From positions 310,001-374,000 of the forward strand of contig CAVSIE010000004.1 in NCBI GenBank assembly GCA_963728045.1: a stretch of 64,000 nucleotides of DNA, written 5' to 3'. The stretch comes from VRUE01 sp963728045. Its GTDB lineage: Bacteria; Actinomycetota; Thermoleophilia; Solirubrobacterales; 70-9. Position numbers and translations under genes: made by a program. Shown here in pieces: positions 8,492 through 17,480 of the stretch. A model generated the notes under the pieces. It saw nothing but the letters and a program-made list of their open reading frames with translations, ran no database searches and had not been told where the DNA came from. Numbering within the stretch: the stretch's first letter is position 1; every line of letters begins with the position of its first letter.

Positions 8492-9815
8492 CCGAAGGGC
8501 TCTGCGCATCAGCTTGCCCGAGGGAGTGCGTGGCAGCGCCGCCGCCAGCTCGATCCGCTTCGGCACCTTGAAGCCGGCGAGCGCCTCAGCGCAGTGCCGG
8601 CGCAGCTCGTCCGGCGTCACCGCCGAGCCGTCCTCGAGCACGACGATCGCGGTAACCGCCTGCTGCCACTCCGGATCCTCGCGCCCCACCACCGCCGCGT
8701 CGGCGACCTCGGGGTGCCGTAGCAGCACCTTCTCCACTTCCGCCGGGACGATGTTCTCGCCGCCGCTGACGATCATGTCGTCGATTCGGTCATCGACGTA
8801 GAGGAAGCCGTCCTCGTCGATTCGGCCGAGGTCGCCGGTGTGCAGCCAGCCGTCGGCATCGGCGCAACCCGGAGCCACGGTCGGCCCCTGGACCAGGATC
8901 TCGCCGTCCTGGATGCGCAGATGGGTGGTCAGCAGCGGCCGTCCCGCCGAACCAAGCTTGCGGCGTGCCTCCCCCGGCGCCAGGGTCGTCACCTGCGAGC
9001 AGGCCTCGGTGAGGCCGTAGGTCTGGACCACGGTGGCGCCGCGGCCGATCGCCTCCTCCAGCGGCTCCTCGGGAACCGGACCGCCACCGACGAGGATCGC
9101 GCGCGGGCCGGAGAGGTCGGCGCCCGTCTCGAGCAGCCGGGCCAGCATCGTCGTCACCAACGAGACCACGCTGATCCGGTCTTCGGCAAGCGCCGCAGCA
9201 ACCCGGTCGACGTCGAAGCCGTCGTGGAGGACGGCCGTGGTGCCGTAGATGACCGAGCGCATCACGATTCCCAGCCCCGAGACGTGGCTGAGCGGCAGTG
9301 CAGCAAAGCCAGCGATCCTCTGGCTGGACCCCGATGTTGAAGCCGGAGCCGACCGCGCTCCAGAGGAAGTTGCCGTAGGTGAGCCCGACCGGTCGCGGCC
9401 GTCCGCTGCTGCCACTGGTCAGCAGGCGGCAAACGAGGTCGTCCATGTCGTGCTCGCCGAGCAGCGGCAGGTCAGCCTCGGTCTGGGTGAGCTCGCCCGG
9501 ATCGGCAAGGTCGAGCGCAGGCTCCTCCGCGGCGACGACAGCGGCGCGCTCCTCCGCGCTCATCCTCGGGCTGAGCGGCAGCAGGACCGCACCCAGCTTC
9601 ATCAGGGCGTGGACGAGGACCACCTGCTCGCGACCCGCGTGCATGGTCAGCGCCACAGTCGAGTCGCGTCGCACGCCCTGCGCAGCAAGGCGGCGGGCGA
9701 CCCAGGTCGACTCCGCCTCCAGCTCGGCATAGGTGACCTCGGCGCCGTCGGCGCTCAGGGCGACGCGGTCGGGACAGCTCTGCGATCGCTGCGCGAGCCA
9801 GTTGTCGAGTTTCAT
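8489..9815 (-). CDS. menE: O-succinylbenzoate-CoA ligase MenE, one frame break
   Basis: Adenylate-forming ligase of the ANL superfamily that activates o-succinylbenzoate with CoA for menaquinone synthesis. The P-loop-like motif is LLTSGSSGRPRPVGLTYGN, followed by the A5 motif QTYGLTEACSQVTTLAPG, the hinge DGWLHTGDLGRIDEDGFLYVDDRIDD, and the C-terminal lysine motif LPRTPSGKLMRRAL. Length is about 441 residues. The frame is lost near 9315; removing one A from GCTGCACTGCCGC gives WLCCLPLSHVSGLG. The MenE identity rests on location in a men cluster, since ANL ligases are hard to tell apart. It is divergent from menB with about 33 nt between. Confidence 0.85.
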
Positions 9816-9847
9816 TGGGATCGAGACTTTGGCCGGGTGTGGCTGGC

Positions 9848-9853
9848 TATGGT
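9848..9853 (+). promoter_or_regulatory. -10 box TATGGT for menB
   Basis: TATGGT lies exactly 7 nt before the ATG at 9861. This favours 9861 over the in-frame ATG at 9849 as the menB start, because the latter ATG sits inside the box. Confidence 0.45.
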
Positions 9854-9860
9854 GCCCATC

Positions 9861-10727
9861 ATGCCGCAACGCCCTAAGGACGCCCCGCCCGAGCAGGACC
9901 TCTACGCGCCGATCGCGTGGGAGACCGCCGCCGAGCACAGCGACATCCGCTACGAGAAGGCGGACGGGATCGCCAAGATCACGATCGACCGGCCGGAGGT
10001 CCGCAACGCCTTCCGCCCGCAGACGCTGGTCGAGGTATCCGCGGCGCTCGAGGCGGCTCGCGAGGACACCGAGGTCGGTGTGGTGATCCTCACCGGAGAG
10101 GGAGAGGACGCTTTCTGCGCCGGCGGAGACCAGAAGGTCCGTGGCGACACCGGCTACCTCGCCGAGGGCGCTTCGCTCGGCCGCTTCCATGTCACCGACC
10201 TGCAGGTGCAGATGCGTCGCCTGCCGAAGCCGGTCGTCGCGATGGTCGCCGGCTACGCGGTCGGCGGGGGCCACGTCCTCCACGTCTGCTGCGACCTGAC
10301 CATCGCCGCCGACAACGCGCGCTTCGGGCAGACCGGGCCGAGGGTCGGCTCGTGGGACGGCGGCTTCGGCGCCTCCCTCCTGCGCGACCTCGTCGGCACC
10401 AAGAAGGCGAAGGAGTTCTGGCTGCTGTGCCGCCAGTACGACGCCGAGGAGGCGCTCGAGATGGGGCTGGTCAACGCGGTGGCGCCGCTCGCGGACCTCG
10501 AGCGAGAGACGGTCGCATGGTGCCGGGAGATGCTCGCGCTCTCGCCCTTCGCCCTGCGCCTGGTCAAGGCCAGCTTCAACGCCCACGAGGACGGCTACGC
10601 GGGGATCCAGCAGCTCGCCCACGACACCAACCTGCTCTTCTACGGCAACGAGGAGGCCCGTGAGGGCCGCGAGGCCTTCAAGGAGAAGCGCCAGCCCGAC
10701 TTCTCACAGTTCCCGCGCCGGCCATGA
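9861..10727 (+). CDS. menB: 1,4-dihydroxy-2-naphthoyl-CoA synthase MenB
   Basis: Crotonase-family enzyme that cyclises o-succinylbenzoyl-CoA to dihydroxynaphthoyl-CoA. 288 residues from the chosen start. Typical MenB features are seen: ITIDRPEVRNAFRPQTLVE, the oxyanion region FCAGGDQKVRGDTGYL, the second oxyanion strand VAGYAVGGGHVLHVCCDLTI, and FGQTGPRVGSWDGGFG with the MenB-specific VGSWDGG segment and catalytic Asp. It heads a menB-menA-menC run on the plus strand. No frame break. Confidence 0.93.
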   Translation: MPQRPKDAPPEQDLYAPIAWETAAEHSDIRYEKADGIAKITIDRPEVRNAFRPQTLVEVSAALEAAREDTEVGVVILTGEGEDAFCAGGDQKVRGDTGYLAEGASLGRFHVTDLQVQMRRLPKPVVAMVAGYAVGGGHVLHVCCDLTIAADNARFGQTGPRVGSWDGGFGASLLRDLVGTKKAKEFWLLCRQYDAEEALEMGLVNAVAPLADLERETVAWCREMLALSPFALRLVKASFNAHEDGYAGIQQLAHDTNLLFYGNEEAREGREAFKEKRQPDFSQFPRRP

Positions 10728-10752
10728 GCGCCACCGAGGTCAGGGGCGACGG

Positions 10753-11634
10753 ATGAGGATCTGGCTGATGGCGGCGCGGGTGCGGACATTGCCCGCCGCG
10801 ATCGCCCCTGTGCTGGTCGGCACCGCCGCCGCCGTCTACTGGGCCGGCGAGCTGCCGCGGATCGGGGCGTTCGTCGCCGCCTTGGTCGGCTCGATCTTCA
10901 TCCAGATCGGCACCAACCTGGCCAACGATTACTCCGATGCGCGGCGGGGCGCGGACACAGCGGACCGGCTGGGGCCGGTCCGGGTGACCTCGGCCGGCCT
11001 GGTGACGCCGCAGCGGGTCCTCAACGCGACCTGGATCGCTTTCGCGATTGCCGTTGCCTGCGGGATCTACCTGGCCGCGGTGGCCGGGATCGTGATCCTC
11101 CTCGTCGGCGCGGTGTCGATCGCCGCCGGCGTTCTCTATACCGGTGGCCCGCGCCCCTATGGCTACGCCGGCCTCGGCGAGGTCTTCGTCTTCCTCTTCT
11201 TCGGTTTGGTCGCGGTCAACGGCTCCTACTACGTGCAGGTCGAGGAGCTCGACGCGCTTCCACTGGGGCTCTCGATCGCAGTCGGCTTCCTCTCCACCGC
11301 GATCCTCGTCGTCAACAACGTCCGCGACATCGAAACCGACCGCCGCGCGGGCAAGATGACGCTGGCGGTACGGATGGGCCGGCGCAACGCGGTCGGGCTC
11401 TTCCGGGGTCTCGTGCTCGGCGCCTACCTGGTGCTGCCGATCGCGCTGGTCGCCGGCGAGGCGAGCGCCTGGCCGCTGATCGCCTTCGCCTCGCTGCCAC
11501 TGGCGGTTGGACCGATGCGGACGATGTCCAATCGCACCGATGGCCCGGCGCTGAACGCGGCCCTCGCCGCCACCGGCCTGCTGCTCGCCGCCTTCAGCCT
11601 GCTCGTCTCGGCGGGGCTGCTAGTCGCCGCATGA
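10753..11634 (+). CDS. menA: 1,4-dihydroxy-2-naphthoate prenyltransferase MenA
   Basis: Integral-membrane UbiA-family prenyltransferase that attaches the isoprenoid tail to dihydroxynaphthoate, giving demethylmenaquinone. 293 residues with about eight to nine membrane helices. Both Asp-rich Mg-diphosphate motifs are present: NLANDYSDARRGAD near residue 55 and NNVRDIETDRRAGK near residue 200. The ATG at 10753 is chosen because MRIWLMAARVRTLPAA aligns with the family N-terminus; it lies 25 nt after menB. A 10-codon reading frame between the two genes (10726-10758) is probably not a gene. Its stop overlaps the menC start (ATGA). Confidence 0.93.
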   Translation: MRIWLMAARVRTLPAAIAPVLVGTAAAVYWAGELPRIGAFVAALVGSIFIQIGTNLANDYSDARRGADTADRLGPVRVTSAGLVTPQRVLNATWIAFAIAVACGIYLAAVAGIVILLVGAVSIAAGVLYTGGPRPYGYAGLGEVFVFLFFGLVAVNGSYYVQVEELDALPLGLSIAVGFLSTAILVVNNVRDIETDRRAGKMTLAVRMGRRNAVGLFRGLVLGAYLVLPIALVAGEASAWPLIAFASLPLAVGPMRTMSNRTDGPALNAALAATGLLLAAFSLLVSAGLLVAA

Positions 11635-12641
11635 GGATCGCCTCGGCAGAGGTCGTCCCCTATGCGCTGCCGTTCCGCGAGCCATACGTGACCGCGCGCG
11701 GTCGGCTGGAGCAGCGCGAGATGGTGCTGCTGCGGCTGCGTGACGAGAACGGACTGATCGGGCTGGGCGAAGCGGCGCCGCTTTCGCTGCGCGGCGGCGC
11801 GGGGTTGGCGCAGGTCGTGCGAGAGCTGGAAGAGTGGGAAAAGCGGGAAGAGGTGTACGGGCTATCCGCGCCCGCCCGCTGTGCGGTGCACATTGCGCTT
11901 CAGGATCTGCGAGAGAGGCGGAGGGCTTCGAGTTCGTCGCCTGTCGATGCTCCTGGGCCGGTTCAGTGCAACGCCACGCTGATCGCCGGCGAGACAGAGG
12001 CGGTAGTCGCCGAAGCGCTGAGATGGGCAAACGCGGGATTCACCACCTTCAAGATGAAGCTGGGCGCCGGATGGGATGACGTATCCCAGGTGCGGGCTGT
12101 GCGAGGGGCAGTGGGCCTGGATGCGCGGATCAGAATCGATGTCAACGCGTCATGGGATCTCGAGACGGCGAAGTCGAATCTGGCGAGTCTGGAGACACTC
12201 GAGATCGAGCTTGCGGAGCAACCGGTGGCGACGCTCGAGCAGATGGCGGAGCTCGCCGAAGCCACCTCGATCCCTCTCGCCACTGACGAGAGCGTCGCAT
12301 CGCTCGACGACGCAGAACAAGCGAAGCGGAAACGAGCCTGCGCCTACACGGGGATCAAGCTCTCCAAGGTAGGTGGCCCCGAAGCGGCGCTGACGATCGC
12401 CGATGTCCTCCCCGCTTACGTCACCAGCGCTCTCGACGGCCCCGTAGGCATTGCCGCCGCGGCGCGGGTCGCCCAGATCGTCGGTGGAGATCTCGCCCAC
12501 GGCCTTGCCACGCAGCGCCTCTTCGCTTCGACGATCGCCTCGGTTGAGTGCGAGCTGCGCGACGGGATGCTGCATCCACCTGCGGGGCCGGGCCTCGGTG
12601 TCGAGATCGACGAGGCGGCGCTCGACGCGCACCGGATCTAG
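11631..12641 (+). CDS. menC: o-Succinylbenzoate synthase MenC
   Basis: Enolase-superfamily dehydratase that makes o-succinylbenzoate from SHCHC. 336 residues. The N-terminal capping domain opens with VVPYALPFREPYVTARG. The barrel contains the catalytic Lys in FTTFKMKLGAG, metal ligands in IRIDVNASWD, IELAEQP and ATDESVA, and the second Lys in YTGIKLSKVGG. It overlaps menA by 4 nt (ATGA), so the two are coupled. GC at third positions looks slightly lower in the middle than in the neighbours. The gene ends 56 nt before menD, with an operator-like palindrome between. Confidence 0.92.
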   Translation: MRIASAEVVPYALPFREPYVTARGRLEQREMVLLRLRDENGLIGLGEAAPLSLRGGAGLAQVVRELEEWEKREEVYGLSAPARCAVHIALQDLRERRRASSSSPVDAPGPVQCNATLIAGETEAVVAEALRWANAGFTTFKMKLGAGWDDVSQVRAVRGAVGLDARIRIDVNASWDLETAKSNLASLETLEIELAEQPVATLEQMAELAEATSIPLATDESVASLDDAEQAKRKRACAYTGIKLSKVGGPEAALTIADVLPAYVTSALDGPVGIAAAARVAQIVGGDLAHGLATQRLFASTIASVECELRDGMLHPPAGPGLGVEIDEAALDAHRI

Positions 12642-12646
12642 CGCTC

Positions 12647-12683
12647 TGTCGACTTAGTCGTAGATAGAGCGACTAAGTCGACA
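12647..12683. promoter_or_regulatory. Perfect 14-bp dyad, candidate operator of menD
   Basis: Arms TGTCGACTTAGTCG (12647-12660) and CGACTAAGTCGACA (12670-12683) are exact reverse complements with a 9-nt centre. Each arm itself holds an imperfect palindrome CGACTWAGTCG, and the two units are 20 bp apart, about two helical turns. The right arm touches the menD -10 box and the centre covers the -35 position, the standard place for a repressor operator. A transcription terminator is less likely because no T run follows. Confidence 0.55.
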
Positions 12684-12689
12684 TAGGCT
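12684..12689 (+). promoter_or_regulatory. -10 box TAGGCT for menD
   Basis: TAGGCT lies 7 nt before the ATG at 12697 and directly after the dyad at 12647-12683. The spacer has no Shine-Dalgarno sequence. Confidence 0.5.
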
Positions 12690-12696
12690 CTCGGCC

Positions 12697-14448
12697 ATGG
12701 ATCCAACCAACGCCAACACCGCCCTCGCCTCGGCCTTCGTCGAGGAGCTCGCCCGGGGAGGGCTGCGGCACGCGGTCCTCTCCCCCGGCTCCCGCTCCAC
12801 CCCGCTGGCGCTTGCCCTCTGGCGCCAAGCCGAGATCGACGTGACCGTGATCGTCGACGAGCGCTCCGCCGGCTTCTTCGCCCTCGGAGCGGCGCAGGCG
12901 AGCGGCGCTCCGGTGGCGATGCTCTGCACGTCGGGCACCGCGGCGGCCAACTTCCACCCGGCGATCTGCGAGGCGGACGAGTCAGGCGATCCCGCTGATC
13001 GCCCTCACCGCCGACCGCCCGCCCGAGCTGCGCGGCATCGGCGCCGGGCAGACGATCGACCAGCTGAAGCTCTACGGCTCCTCGGTGCGCTGGTTCTGCG
13101 AGGTCGGCACCCACGACGCCGACGACGACGGCCTGCTCCACTACCGCTCCACCGCCTGCCGGGCGCTGCGCCTCGGCGCGAGGCGAGCCACGGCCGGGCC
13201 CGGTCCACCTCAACCTCCCCTGGCGCGAGCCGCTGGCGCCGATCCAGGTCGAGGGCGCGGTCACGGCCACCGACCCGCTGGCGCTGGAGGGGCGCGACAA
13301 GCGGCCGCTGACCGCGGTCACGCAGATCGACCTCGAGCCCTCGACCTTCCTGCTCGACGAGGTCGCCGGCCACATCGGCGACGCGATCGCCGGCGTCATC
13401 GTCGCCGGTCGCCAGCTCGACCCCGAGCTGCGCGAGCCGCTCGCCCATCTCGCCCGCGTCGCGGGCATGCCGATCCTGGCCGAGCCGACCTCGCAGCTGC
13501 GCTGTGGCCCCCACGACCGCTCGCACGTCGTCACCGCCTACGACCTGCTGCTGCGCGACGAGCACTTCGCCAACTCGGTGGCGCCCGACCTGGTCATCCG
13601 CTTCGGCGAGATGCCGACAAGCAAGCCGCTGCGGGCCTGGCTGGCGAGCTCGGGGGCGGACCAGATCGTCGTCGACCCCTACGGCGGCTGGAACGAGCCG
13701 AGCCGACAGCGCGGCGGCGATCCTGCGCGCCGATCCGACTGAGCTGGCCGCGGGCTGGGCGGCGCGACTGGAGAAGGGTGAAGTGAGGGCAGCGCCGGAG
13801 CGCTGGATCGAGGCCGAGGCCAAAGCCTGCGCCACGCTCGGCACAGAGCTCGGCGGGCAGGGCGAGCCAACCGAGCCCGGACTGCACCGCGCGCTCGGGC
13901 TCGCGCATCGAAGCGACGACCTCGTCTACACCGCGTCGAGCATGCCGATCCGCGACCAGGAGGCCTTCCTGCCTGCAACCGACACCGACGCCCTCTTCCT
14001 CTGCAACCGCGGCGCCAACGGGATCGACGGCCTGATCTCCTCGGGGATCGGCGCCGCCCACGCCAGCGGGCGGCCGACCACGATCGTCACCGGCGACCTC
14101 GGCCTGCTGCACGACCTCGGCGGTCTCGCCGCGCTGCGCGACGTCATGACCCCGGTACGCATCGTCGTCATCGACAACGACGGCGGCGGCATCTTCGGCT
14201 TTCTCCCTCAGCAGGACGCCCTTTCCAGCGACGAGTTCGAGGCCCTGCTCGGCACCCCGCGGGGTGTCAACGTCGAAAAGGCAGCGGCCCTCTTCGATCT
14301 CCCCCACCGCCGGCTGGGGTCCCTGGACGACCTAGCCGACGCGCTAGCTACGGGAACCGGCCTGATCGAGGTGAAGACGGACCGCCAGGCCAACGTCGAG
14401 CTGCACCGCCGCCTCGTCGGCGCGGTGGGCCAGGCCATCAGCAGCTGA
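12697..14448 (+). CDS. menD: SEPHCHC synthase MenD, three frame breaks
   Basis: Thiamine-diphosphate enzyme joining 2-oxoglutarate and isochorismate in menaquinone synthesis. The N-terminal domain has HAVLSPGSRSTPLALAL and the catalytic Glu in VIVDERSAGFFALG, then TSGTAAANFHPAICEAD. Later segments include IALTADRPPELRGIGAGQTID, VHLNLPWREPLAP and the diphosphate-binding region LCNRGANGIDGLISSGIGAA, ending with VIDNDGGGIFGFLPQ. The frame breaks near 12986, 13200 and 13705; each is repaired by removing one G (for example TCAGGCGATC to TCAGCGATC), giving about 583 residues. It overlaps the convergent lipoprotein gene by 11 nt. Confidence 0.92.
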
Positions 14449-15553
14449 TCGCCCCCGCCTCGCGCCCCGGACCCGGCTGCCAGGCCGACCCGGCGAAGAA
14501 GCCGCGGGTCAGCTTCGCCACCGTGATCAGGCAAGTGCCGTCGGCGTTGACCTGGGCAATCGAGTTCGGGCCAGGAACGGGGGATTTTCGCGAGGCGCGC
14601 CTCAGCCGGGTGAAGGCGATGCGCTGCCCGGAGGGGTCCCAGCTGGGCCAGCGAAGGCCGCCGCGAACCCGCACGAGCGTCCGCGGCGGACCGCCTCCCG
14701 CCGACATTACCAGCAGCGTCGAGGATCCAACTGCCAGTTCTTCGAGCCGCCATTTTTCCCCGTGGCGGTGGCGCACCATGGCGATCGACCCGTCGGCGGC
14801 GTAGACAGGTTCCGCGGCGTTGTGAGCCAGGACCTTCGTGCGGCGAGTCGCGAGGTCGATCGAGATCGCACGCCCGGTCGCACCTCCCCTGCGCCATTCG
14901 GTCGCCGCCAGGCGCAAGCCGTTCGGCGAGAACGAACTCGGCTCCAGAAGGGCCCGGCGCGTCCAGGAGGTGAGAGGTCGCATCCTGGAGGCGTCGACGT
15001 CGAGCAACCAAATCGCGGTCCGTACCTTGACTTGGGATCCGTCCGAATCGCGGGCACGCCGAAGCGGTCGCCCGAAGGGCCTACCGACCGGTTCGATCCT
15101 CATCACCGCAACCGAGCGGCCGTCAGGCGCGATCACCGGATCGCCCCAGATAGAGAGTCTTCGGGAGAGGGGGACCACTTTCAGATCGGATCCGTCAGCG
15201 GTAACCGTGAAGACGGCTCCCAACGGAACATCAGCGTCGATGCCTTGAAAGGCGACGCGGGAGCCATCGGCGGACCAGCTCGGCCGCGCCCCCAGCATCG
15301 GGCTCGGCCCCCCGCCGGCGATCCGGAAGGGGCCGCTCCCGTCAGGAGCGAGGCTAACCATTTCGCCTCCCTCGGGATAAGGGTGGAAGACGACGGCGGC
15401 CAGTCGCGGCCCGTCCGGCTCGTTCGCCAGCACGCACCCAGGGGCCAATGCCGCTAGGAGCACGAGAGCGACGACGAGGGCTCGGGAGAGCCTCGCCGGA
15501 GCAACAGCGGGGAGGCTCCGTCGAGGCTCTCCCGAGCCCTCCTTGCCTCTCAT
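14438..15553 (-). CDS. TolB-like beta-propeller lipoprotein or secreted protein
   Basis: A 371-residue exported protein. The N-terminus is basic, followed by a hydrophobic stretch and a lipobox-like cysteine (LVLLAALAPGC). At least four PD40/WD40-like propeller blades are recognisable: PSWSADGSRVAFQG, PVIAPDGRSVAVMR, SSFSPNGLRLAATEW and PSWDPSGQRIAFTRL. The function is unknown. The ATG at 15553 shares one base with the menF stop (TGATG). The first 26 codons overlap a nested palindrome of repeat family 2, so the n-region of the signal peptide may derive from a mobile palindrome. Confidence 0.75.
   Translation of the reverse strand: MRGKEGSGEPRRSLPAVAPARLSRALVVALVLLAALAPGCVLANEPDGPRLAAVVFHPYPEGGEMVSLAPDGSGPFRIAGGGPSPMLGARPSWSADGSRVAFQGIDADVPLGAVFTVTADGSDLKVVPLSRRLSIWGDPVIAPDGRSVAVMRIEPVGRPFGRPLRRARDSDGSQVKVRTAIWLLDVDASRMRPLTSWTRRALLEPSSFSPNGLRLAATEWRRGGATGRAISIDLATRRTKVLAHNAAEPVYAADGSIAMVRHRHGEKWRLEELAVGSSTLLVMSAGGGPPRTLVRVRGGLRWPSWDPSGQRIAFTRLRRASRKSPVPGPNSIAQVNADGTCLITVAKLTRGFFAGSAWQPGPGREAGAISC
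15476..15541 (+). repeat. Nested palindrome, repeat family 2, copy A
   Basis: A perfect 20-bp outer inverted repeat (15476-15495 with 15522-15541) encloses a second stem CGGAGC/GCTCCG (15497-15502 with 15515-15520) and a 12-nt loop beginning AACAGCG. A matching core with different outer arms lies at 26691-26746 in reverse orientation. Copy A lies inside the coding start of the TolB-like lipoprotein gene. Confidence 0.75.
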
Positions 15554-16954
15554 CACTCCGCCACCAGCGGCAGCAAGGCCTGCAGCTTGACCTCGGTCTC
15601 GGCCAGCTCGGCGGCGGGGTCGGAGCCGGCGACGATGCCGCCGCCGGCGAAGAGGTGGGCCTCGCGGTCGCGGAGCAGGGCGCTGCGCAGGGCGACGCAG
15701 AATTCGCCGTCCTCGGTCGCGTCCATCCAGCCGACCGGGCCGGCGTACCAGCCACGGTCCATCTGCTCCAGCTCGGCGATCGCGCGCGCGGCGACCGGCC
15801 AAGGCTCGCCGCCGACCGCCGGCGTCGGGTGCAGCAGGCCCGCCAGCTCGACGGCCGAGCGCGGCTCGGCCAGCTGGGCGACGATCGGCGGTCGCCAGGT
15901 GCTGGATGTTGGCGACCTTGACGATCTCGGGCTCGGACGCCTGCTCGACCCAGACCGCGTGCGGGCGCAGGGTGCGGACGATCCGCTCGGCGACGATCCG
16001 CTGCTCGCGCCGGTCCTTGTCGCTGCGCAGCAGCTGCTCGCCGAGATGGTCGTCGACGGCCGGGTCGGAGCTGCGCCGCGTCGAGCCGGCGAGAGCGACA
16101 GTCGAGACGCTGGCGCCCGAGCGGCGCACCAGCAGCTCGGGGCTGGCGCCGATGAAGGCCGCCTCCGAGGTGCCGCAGCAGAAGCAGAAGCAGGACGGGA
16201 ACTGCTCCCGCATGGCGCCGAAGACCGCCGCAGGGTCATGGGCGGCGCCGGCGGTGACGAGCACCTCGCGGGCGAGCACGACCTTGCTCAGGTCACCGTC
16301 GCGGATCCGCTCGGTCGCGCCGGCAACCGAACGCTCGAAGTCTCCGGGCGGGAGGACGCTGCGGATCTCCGTACGCGAAGTCGGGTGCGGGTCGAGCAGC
16401 GGCAGGGCCTCATCGCGTAGGCCGCCAAGACGAGCCGAAAGCCCAGCCATCGCCTCCTCTGGATCGTCGCCGGGACGCACGATTGCGTTGACGGTGAGAT
16501 AGGTCTCCCCTTCGCCGCGGCAGAGCGAGAGCTCGGGTAACACCATCGCGGCCGGCGCCAGCGATGACCAGGCCGAGGATTCCCCTCCGTCGGGATCGAA
16601 GGCAAAGCCGCCGACCCAGACCGCGCCGGCGCCGGCGGGCAGGCCCGCCGGCTCGTCGACGATCGCGTCCCTCCCGCTGCCCAGACACTCGCGGGCGACA
16701 TCCTCGAAGCGCCGTGGCCCACGCGAGGCCGCCTCGCGGACGACACCCAGCGCCGCCAGCGCGAAGTCGCGGTCCGGCTGCTCCCAGCAGAACCAGCGAT
16801 CGGTGGCGAGGCGCGAGGCGAACACCGCCGCGCAGGGATCGATCCCCTCGACAGGAACGGTGACGCTGACCAGCGTTCGCCGCCCTCGACCGGCGGCCTG
16901 CTCGACCCCCTCGCGCAGCTTGGCGCGCAGCGAGCTAGTCGCTGCCTCGAGCAA
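15553..16954 (-). CDS. menF: Isochorismate synthase MenF, one frame break
   Basis: Chorismate-utilising enzyme converting chorismate to isochorismate, the entry step to menaquinone. The C-terminal chorismate-binding domain has DGDLSKVVLAREV, FIGASPELLVRRSG, VALAGSTRRS and GWMDATEDGEFCVALRSALL with the AGGGIVAGSDP loop. The frame is lost near 15893 after NIQHLAT; removing one C from GCGACCGCCGATC restores ATPIVAQLAEPRS, giving about 466 residues. The TTG at 16954 is a tentative start overlapping the end of ilvN. An unfused siderophore-type synthase is the alternative, but the men neighbours favour MenF. Confidence 0.87.
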
Positions 16955-17480
16955 TCGCGATCTCGCCGGTGCGGACCATTTCGATCAGGCCGTGGGGGCG
17001 GATCATCCGCTCGAAGGCCTCGATCTTGTCGGCCGAGCCGGTCACCTCGATCGTCATCGTGCGGCGCGAGACGTCGACGATCTTGGCGCGGAAGATCTCG
17101 GCGAACTGGATGATCTCGGCCCGGTTCTCGACCGCCGAGGAGACCTTGAACATCGCCATCTCGCGAGCGACCGTCTCCTCCGGCTCCATGTCGCGGATCT
17201 TCAGAACGTTGACCAGCTTGTGGAGCTGCTTGGTCACCTGGTCGATCGGGTGGACCGCGCCGTCGAGGGTGAGGGTGATCCGCGAGACATCCGGGTCGTC
17301 GGTCGGGCCGACCGCGAGCGTGTCGATGTTGAAGCCACGGCGGGCGAAGAGGCCGGCGATCCGCGCCAGCACACCGGGCCGGTTCTCGACCAGGATCGAG
17401 AGCACGTGCTTGCGCCCGCTCAGCTGCCCGGGCACGCGCAGCTCCTCGAGCTTGACCAGTTGCGGGGTCCCGGCCTCCAT
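16935..17480 (-). CDS. ilvN: Acetolactate synthase small (regulatory) subunit IlvN
   Basis: Regulatory subunit of acetohydroxyacid synthase that confers feedback inhibition by valine. 181 residues: an N-terminal ACT domain (HVLSILVENRPGVLARIAGLFARRGFNIDTLAVG) and the C-terminal ALS_ss_C domain (MAMFKVSSAVENRAEI through TGSADKIEAFERMIRPHGLIEMVRTG). The ATG at 17480 shares one base with the ilvB stop (TGATG), so translation is coupled. Slightly longer than the usual 160-175 residues because of a 20-residue N-terminal extension. Confidence 0.95.
   Translation of the reverse strand: MEAGTPQLVKLEELRVPGQLSGRKHVLSILVENRPGVLARIAGLFARRGFNIDTLAVGPTDDPDVSRITLTLDGAVHPIDQVTKQLHKLVNVLKIRDMEPEETVAREMAMFKVSSAVENRAEIIQFAEIFRAKIVDVSRRTMTIEVTGSADKIEAFERMIRPHGLIEMVRTGEIAIARGSD

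Noticed and set aside
10728..10758. Ten-codon frame between menB and menA (MSATEVRGDG)
   Set aside because: Too short to judge, with no ribosome site; probably chance overlap of ATGA with the menB stop.
12647..12683. Intrinsic terminator of menC
   Set aside because: The stem is followed by TAGGCTCTCGG, not a T run, and its position over the menD promoter fits an operator better.
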